64,000 bases of DNA, from assembly GCA_958510875.1 (NCBI GenBank), contig OY294068.1, forward strand, positions 190,984,315 through 191,048,314. The letters run 5' to 3'. Positions 57,855-64,000 of the stretch are shown here, piece after piece. Numbering within the stretch: the stretch's first letter is position 1; the number at the start of each line of letters is the position of its first letter. The translations under genes were made by a program, and so were the position numbers. The stretch comes from Endomychus coccineus. Lineage: Eukaryota > Arthropoda > Insecta > Coleoptera > Endomychidae. The notes under the pieces were generated by a model that saw only the letters and a program-made list of their open reading frames with translations, was not told where the DNA came from and made no database searches.

Positions 57855-58773
57855 TACCGGTTGTCCCAGGTTTTAGTAGCAGAACTTCAACAGTCGATAG
57901 AAAATTTGATTTTGAGAAAAAAGTTCCTATTAACATATATGCACAGACGCTTAGTTTTTCAACAGGGTGTTGAAATTGGAAAAAAATATTTCGTTTTGCA
58001 AATATCTCCGAAATCGTTTATCGTACATAAAACAGCTCCTGCAAGCATTTTCTACTCATAGTAAGCTTTGTTCTGTGCTATACAACATTTTTTTTTAGTC
58101 ATGATTGGTGAAGATTTTGAAGAGATAGTGGGTATTTTTCTCCCCAACTTCTACGCCACTGGAAAAAGTACAGTTTTGAGACAACCATTTGAACCATCAA
58201 TGTTTTCTACACAAGAAAGGTACTCCTGGTCATAAGCTCTAAGGTTGTTTTCGAGAAAAATCAATTTTTATGTTGAAAAACATGGTCAATTTTTTGGTTT
58301 TGTTCTAATGTTTGAATAAATTTTGTTTAATTAGTAAGAATTGACCATGTTTTTCAACATAAAAGTTGATATTTCTCGGAAACGGTCAACTTTAGAGCTT
58401 ATGAACAATGGTACCTTTTTTGTGTAGAAAACATTGGCGGTTCGAACGGTTGTCTCAAAACCGTACTTTTTTCAGTGAGGTAGAAGTTGGGGAGAAAAAC
58501 ACTATTCACTACTCCTTCAAAATGACTAAAAAAAAATTTTTTTCACACAGAACATAGCTTATTACGGGTAAAAAATGTTTGCAGAAGCTGTTCTCTGTAC
58601 AATGAACGGTTCCGGAGATATTTGCAAAAAACGAATTTTTTTTTTCAATTTCAACACCCTGTATCTCAAAAACTAAGCGTCTGTGCATATATGTCAATGG
58701 GAACTTTTTTTTTCATAATCAAATTTCCCATTGACTGTTGGAGTTCTGCTACTAAAACCTGGGACACCCTGTA
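57855..58773. mobile_element. Foldback MITE with TA target site
   Basis: A 919-bp element whose two halves are inverted copies: arms about 57855-58294 and 58337-58773 around a 42-bp loop. It begins TACCGGTTGTCCCAGG and ends CCTGGGACACCCTGTA, with TA on both sides (57853-57854, 58774-58775), as for Tc1/mariner-type non-autonomous elements. No transposase frame survives; the arms contain GTTGAAATTGG and TATATGCACAGACGCTTAG in both orientations. It could fold into a very long hairpin if transcribed. Confidence 0.9.
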
Positions 58774-58775
58774 TA

Positions 58776-59285
58776 TGAGGACAAATTTTATTTACTACTT
58801 TTGTGTGAATGTATAAAATGTTAGAATTATCATTAAAAATTTTTTTCATAATCTGCAAAGATTTAATCAGACTTATTATCAATGAATATACGTCTATGTT
58901 CCTTGATCCGTTTTTTGAAGATGCTTTTTGTCTGACCAATCTATGTGATAGTGCGAAACCCACATGTCAGCTTGTAAACCATACTTTTCCCTTTATGAAG
59001 ACGATGCAGATCAGTATTAGAGCTTTCAAATTAACTATTTATTTTAAAGAGAAATAAAATTACTTTCGAACGTTGAGATAATTCTAGATAGGTATATCTT
59101 ATTTGCATGCGAAGAATTGCGAATTATAATTATTCATCAATAAACTCTTCTTGATATGGTATTCCAAAAATGAATATTCAAGTATTAGTTAACATAATAG
59201 GTGACACCATATGAACATTTATGACAATTATATTCATATCTATTCAAAGAGGAGAAATAACTCTGCTAGATATATCATATATTAG
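58776..59285. other. Spacer, nothing recognised
   Basis: AT-rich sequence between the two foldback elements. Confidence 0.3.
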
Positions 59286-60518
59286 TCTAGGAGCCAGAGC
59301 GATATTGATGGTCTGGACATTAACCCGATGGCACTATGGTTTATCATCAGAGGACGGTTCAATGATCAATTCATCTCACAGACCGAATTTTCTCCGGCTG
59401 CTGGATCTCGAGATACAGCATACGCATTTTTTTTTGACTGGAGGTTAACCATTTCCAAGTTGCGGTTACTTGAAAGGCATGCCATTCTTATACACTTCCA
59501 CCATGTGCCATCATTTTTTATCGTGTCCGTTTATCAGGCCGACCAGTTAAAATTGGACCGAAAATGGACTGCAAGTTAACCCTCCCAAACCTGGTGGAAA
59601 ATGTTCATTGGTGTTGGCAATTGTTAACATACCTTATGCCATCAAAAGTTATCGGTCCATTTCCGAGTAATTGATCATTATTTGGACCAAACAGTTTCTT
59701 TTTTTCATTTTGTGGATAAAACACGGGTTACAAGGTGACATGATGGCACCAGGTTGAATAACTTTATTGGAGGACAAATAAAGAAAAAAAGTATTGCCAT
59801 CACTCCTGGCCTATTTCAACCTCTCAAAACCCCCTAAAACCACCCCTCAAAAAATATGAATAGTATGGATAATATGACCAATTTTATGATAAATTAGTCA
59901 ATTATTTAGATTCTGACGGGGTTTAAAATCGAAACTGCGGTTTTTGTTTTGGAGGGTGGTTTTATGGGTTTGGGGGGGGGGGTGGAATAGGCAAGGAGTG
60001 ATGGCAATAACTTTATATCTTTATTTGACCTCCAATAAAGATATTTAACATGGTGCCATCATGTTACCTTGTAACCCGAAAGTTTTATCCACAAAATGAA
60101 AAAAGAAACATTTTTAGTCCAAATAATGGCCAATTACTCGGAAATGGACCGATAACTTTTGATGCCATAGGGTATGTTAACAATTGCCAATACCAATGAC
60201 CATTTTCCACCAGGTCTGGGTGGGGGGTTAACTTGCAGTTCATTTTCGGGTCAATTTTAACTGGTTGGCCTTACAGGTATAAACGATAAAAAATGATGGC
60301 ACATGGTGGAAGTGTATAAGAATGACATGCTTTTCAAGTAACTGCAACTTGGAAAGGGTTAACCTCCAGTCAAAAAAAATGCGGATGCTGTATCTCGAGA
60401 TCTAGCAGCCGGGGAAAATTCGGTCTGTGAGATGAATTGGTCATTGAACCGTCCTCTAACGATTAACCATAATGCCAGTGTTAATGTTCAGACCATTAAT
60501 ATCGCTCTGGCTCCTAGA
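59286..60518. mobile_element. Second foldback element, about 1.23 kb
   Basis: Begins TCTAGGAGCCAGAGCG and ends CGCTCTGGCTCCTAGA. The arms (about 59286-59830 and 59960-60518) are inverted copies at roughly 85-90% identity, including GGTTAACCTCCAGTC, a TTATACACTTCCACCATGTGCC string and GGTCCATTTCCGAGTAATTG with their complements. The centre holds a run of ten G residues near 59977. I could not identify a clean target duplication, so the exact ends are uncertain by a few bases. Confidence 0.85.
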
Positions 60519-61828
60519 GTATATGGTGAACTGACGATACATAATAAATTGTTCCGAAAGTTTTCCTCCTTTTATGGCGACGTGCCAATACCGAAATTTC
60601 TGGCGAATGATGACATAATATAAAATGCTGTGACATCCCTCATTCGTTAATGTTGATTTTTTAATTTTGATAATATGTCTTCTGATGATGGTCGTGAGAC
60701 CATAACGTACGTAAAGATGAAAATATAAAGCATAAGTATTGATGTGACCTGTTTCCCGAGAATTTATATATAATATATTTGCAGTCTATTGTTAATTTAT
60801 AAATACTTGAAATAATTTTAGACTGCAAGTTGAGAGGAAACGGGGGGCGGAGGCAATTTTTGATTCCGATCTAATTTCTAGGAAAAAAAAAAGCTTCATG
60901 AGCTTTTAAGTATCGAAACAGTGGCGATTGATGTGATTAGAGTATAAAAAAAATAAAAACTTAAATTAATTTCGACGTTCCAAAACATACAATTATTTAG
61001 ATGTAGGAAAATTATTCGGAAGGAAAAAACAAACTCTCCATATATTGTTAATTAGATTCTATGCTTGGCAATGCTCCTACTTTGACAAAAATTGTCTTAT
61101 TAATTCATAGAATGACAGAAAAAATTGATTGCCCAATCAATGTGCAATCATACCCCTTTCTTCTTTTTTCACTCAATTATTAATCGAAATCGTATAAGTG
61201 AATCTATTCGTGCAATTTTACATCAGTTAATTACATCATTCCTGTTCTACCTGATTGATATAGAAGCAACAATCGGCAAGAAAGAACGGAATGTTCCAAC
61301 TAAACCTACAAATTATTTCAATTAATACTCTTAATCTTAATCAAGTTCGCCTCGTCGGGCTGATTAAAATGAGGCCCAATAAGCAATTGACAATTAGAGG
61401 GTATAGACAAAGAGACGTAAAAAATTGACTACAAATAATCGTCGTCTTTGAAAGGACCGCGCGTGATAAAAACCTTTTCGATACTCGTTCTAATTTGAGA
61501 ATTCTCCGAGTATTTTGGAACATTCTTCAAGATATCTTTTTTATGCACCGATCGACATTTAGAGACGTAAATAATACACTCTTCCCGTCCAATTAAACTT
61601 GTAGTCAATTTGTTGTGTGTCGTTTTTACTCTACTTCTAAAGAAACAAGTGTTAGCATTACTTTATAGCTACATCTTAACATGTTTGAATGATTATCCTT
61701 ACATTTTGTTCGATAAACGATCATAACAACAAAAAATTATTATAAATAAATGAATTCAGAACTAAGAACAAAATAAATTGATATAAATCTTTGGATTTGG
61801 AAGAATGAAAATCAAAATAATGCTAAAG
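60519..61828. other. Intergenic; possible PLE terminus
   Basis: CTGATGATGGTCGTGAGACC at 60681-60700 has the look of PLE terminal sequence, but no partner was found. The rest is AT-rich and featureless. Confidence 0.35.
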
Positions 61829-63440
61829 AAATGGTAAAATATATCTATGGTTTCGGCGTTTACGTAGTGTAAATTCATAATACTTCAGAAGTTGGAGAAT
61901 AAAACTCAAATTTTACACAAAACTTTTAACATTTAATTTAAAAATGCTGACAAATTGTTTCACCACACTGTGGCATTATCAAAGCGAGGTGTTATCAACT
62001 AAAGCTAAATCTAAAAGTATGTCCTTAAATATCAGGGATCAGAATGTGGTGCAAATTGAGGGATGGGGGTGGATAATGGTGGGAGTGTGTTTACAAAATT
62101 GTTAACAAGCGGTGAATTATATGTGTCGATTTGATCATTTAATATTACATTATTATTGTTTTTTGCGTGTTTCAAAATTTCTATGGATTCTAATATATTA
62201 AGTTTATGTCCTTTTTCCTGAATATGTAGAATATCAGGATTAAGGGTGAAATTGTGGTTATGTTCTAACAGGTGATTTGCGTAATTAGAGTCTTCTTTTT
62301 TGAGCCTGTAACTTCTCAAATGTTCATTGAACCTTACGCTGAAAACTGCGTCCAGTTTGTCCTATGTACAAAGCACTACAGTCATCACATCTCAGTCTGT
62401 AAACTCCAGATTTCTTTAAGTTATCTTTTTTAGATTTCGAGTTATTAATATACGAGCATAGGTTATTTGTTGTTTTAAAGGCGACGTTTTTATTCTGTTT
62501 TTTTAAGGAATTGAGATATTTTTAGTGAATGTTCACCTAAATATGTTAGACATGTGAAATTTGATTTTGTATTATTATTAATTTGCGGATAAATTATGCT
62601 TAAGGCTTTTTTATTGAGTTTATTTTGGAGTATTTTATTAATTATCTTGACATTATAACCGTTATTTTTGGCAATATCTACGATTCTGTTTAATTCTAAA
62701 TGGAAATTATCTTTACTTAATGGGACATTAATTAATCTATGTATCATACAATTATATGCTGCTAGCTTATGTGATTGTGGATGTAAAGAAGTGTTGTGTA
62801 TTGTGGTATCTGTGTGGGTGGGCTTGTGATAAATAGCGAAAGAAAAGTAATTATTTGTGTGTGAAATTGTCAGATCTAAAAAGTTTAAGGACTTGTTGTT
62901 TTCCATCTCTAATGTGAATTCTATATTTGGGTGTAAGTTGTTGATATAGGTGAGAAAAGAATTTATTTGACGGTTACTGCCTGTATAGCAAGCGATTACG
63001 TCGTCAACATAGCGATACCAATATACAAACATGTGCTGAAAATTGGAATTTAAAATCTTAGTTTCCAAGTAATTCATAAATATTTCTGCTACATATTCAG
63101 GAAAAAGGACATAAACTTAATATATTAGAATCCATAGAAATTTTGAAACACGCAAAAAACAATAATAATGTAATATTAAATGATCAAATCGACACATATA
63201 ATTCACCGCTTGTTAACAATTTTGTAAACACACTCCCACCATTATCCACCCCCATCCCTCAATTTGCACCACATTCTGATCCCTGATATTTAAGGACATA
63301 CTTTTAGATTTAGATTTAGTTGATAACTCCTCGCTTTGATAATGCCACAGTGTGGTGAAACAATTTGTCAGCATTTTTAAATTAAATGTTAAAAGTTTTG
63401 TGTAAAATTTGAGTTTTATTCTCCAACAAAATGGTAAAAT
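61829..63440. mobile_element. Penelope-like element insertion: inverted dimer with 12-bp target duplication
   Basis: The sequence AAATGGTAAAAT is at 61829-61840 and again at 63429-63440, so the insertion spans 61841-63428. It consists of a 5'-truncated minus-strand copy (61841-63092) joined to a short plus-strand copy (63093-63428) that duplicates only the last about 335 bp of the element. The two 3' ends therefore face outward and form inverted repeats (61891-62226 and 63093-63427) with only about two substitutions. The left end has an extra 50 bp (GGTTTCGGCGTTTACG...) absent from the right. Inverted and truncated junctions of this type are known for Penelope elements. Confidence 0.9.
61841..63092 (-). 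pseudogene. 5'-truncated Penelope-like polyprotein (RT + GIY-YIG)
   Basis: Minus strand. The reading begins inside the reverse transcriptase with VAEIFMNYLETKI (63085-63050), followed by the catalytic YRYVDDVIACYTGS (about 63025-62985), NKSLNFLDLTIS (62905-62870) and YHKPTHTDTTIHNTSLHPQS (62830-62780). The thumb and linker run to about 62500, where a one-base slip in an A-run changes frame. KKSGVYRLRCDDCSALYIGQ and TGRSF at 62420-62345 is the GIY-YIG nuclease with GVY and YIGQTGR motifs. A second one-base slip near 62340 precedes SYRLKKEDSNYANHLLEHNH (62319 on) and the end at 62032. Only two frameshifts mar it, so it is a young insertion. It lacks the N-terminal half of the RT. Confidence 0.92.
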
Positions 63441-64000
63441 GAATTTATCGTTAAGAATGATTAACAAAAATTATAAAATGCATACAGAAACTATGAAAAC
63501 TTAAATCAACTTGAAACTGAATACCAGAGAGCTGTCAAGGATTTCATCCCTTTGCGGATTACAAATTGTACTATTAATGTAATGAATAATTATAGGATAT
63601 ATTAGGGTTATATCATCATAAGTTCTGTGCTGACCCGAATCTAGTAAAATGAATATATCAATTATTCTTATGCCTCTGTGATTCATTAGAAATAATATAT
63701 TTCACAGATATAGAACCCGTATAAATAACAATATTCACGTTTATCGGTTGGAAAAAATTCTTATATTAATCAAGGTATGATCTGCTATAATTATTTTGTG
63801 AATAAATATGGCAATCATCCATTGAAAATATTGAAAAATTTTATATACACATTTTTACTGAGACATTACGGAGTACCCCAGTACCTAATTTCCAGTTTAC
63901 ATTGTAAATGAGCTGTGAACTCATAAACAATGCCTACCATGTCCAACTGCTCTGGGTTGAGGCTTTCCGCTGGAATAGCGAGTTTGTTGTAAACTTTGAT
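63441..64000. other. Intergenic, nothing recognised
   Basis: AT-rich sequence to the window end; small frames without domains. Confidence 0.3.

Overview
This is a 64 kb stretch of AT-rich, intron-bearing animal DNA, almost certainly from an insect and plausibly a beetle. The order is an inference: the only clear host gene is an achaete-scute family bHLH gene, and the rest is a dense graveyard of insect-type transposable elements. Gene density is very low, with one recognisable developmental gene and one intact-looking transposon-derived recombinase gene. LAYOUT. 1-5 kb: a decayed Jockey-type LINE reverse transcriptase (minus) and a 90-bp tandem repeat. 5-9.5 kb: two copies of the 3' end of an RNase H-bearing LINE and a broken mariner transposase. 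9.7-11.05 kb: a two-exon Crypton-type tyrosine recombinase gene whose frame is open; its single intron carries a tRNA-like sequence. 11.1-19.7 kb: a large palindrome, a 314-bp tandem repeat, Penelope-like element (PLE) pieces, two decayed LINEs of different clades and a hammerhead-ribozyme-like core. 19.7-21 kb: a compact Copia retrotransposon with both LTRs, primer site, polypurine tract and target duplication, but with gag fused to RNase H. 21-30 kb: a helicase-like fragment, another LINE piece, a short motif in triplicate and long unassigned DNA. 30.45-38.68 kb: four head-to-tail units of exactly 2056 bp, nearly identical, each with a dead LINE reverse transcriptase. 39.25-40.04 kb: the achaete-scute homolog, with a TATA box and initiator in good register. 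40-47 kb: unassigned DNA and PLE plus mariner fragments. 47.2-49.4 kb: a Tc1/mariner-superfamily element with about 600-bp terminal inverted repeats. 49.5-51.1 kb: a second PLE-mariner composite. 54.3-56.8 kb: LINE pieces, one split by a non-autonomous hAT element rich in a GGTCTT hexamer repeat. 57.9-60.5 kb: two long foldback elements. 61.8-63.4 kb: a PLE insertion made of two truncated copies in opposite orientation inside a 12-bp target duplication. HOW IT FITS TOGETHER. The proneural gene sits alone in a repeat-rich desert, as patterning genes with long regulatory flanks often do. The 8.2-kb tandem array ends about 580 bp before its predicted transcription start, so array copy number could affect its regulation or may have been changed by assembly. 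All repeat and domain calls were made by eye; boundaries marked by target duplications are the most reliable ones.
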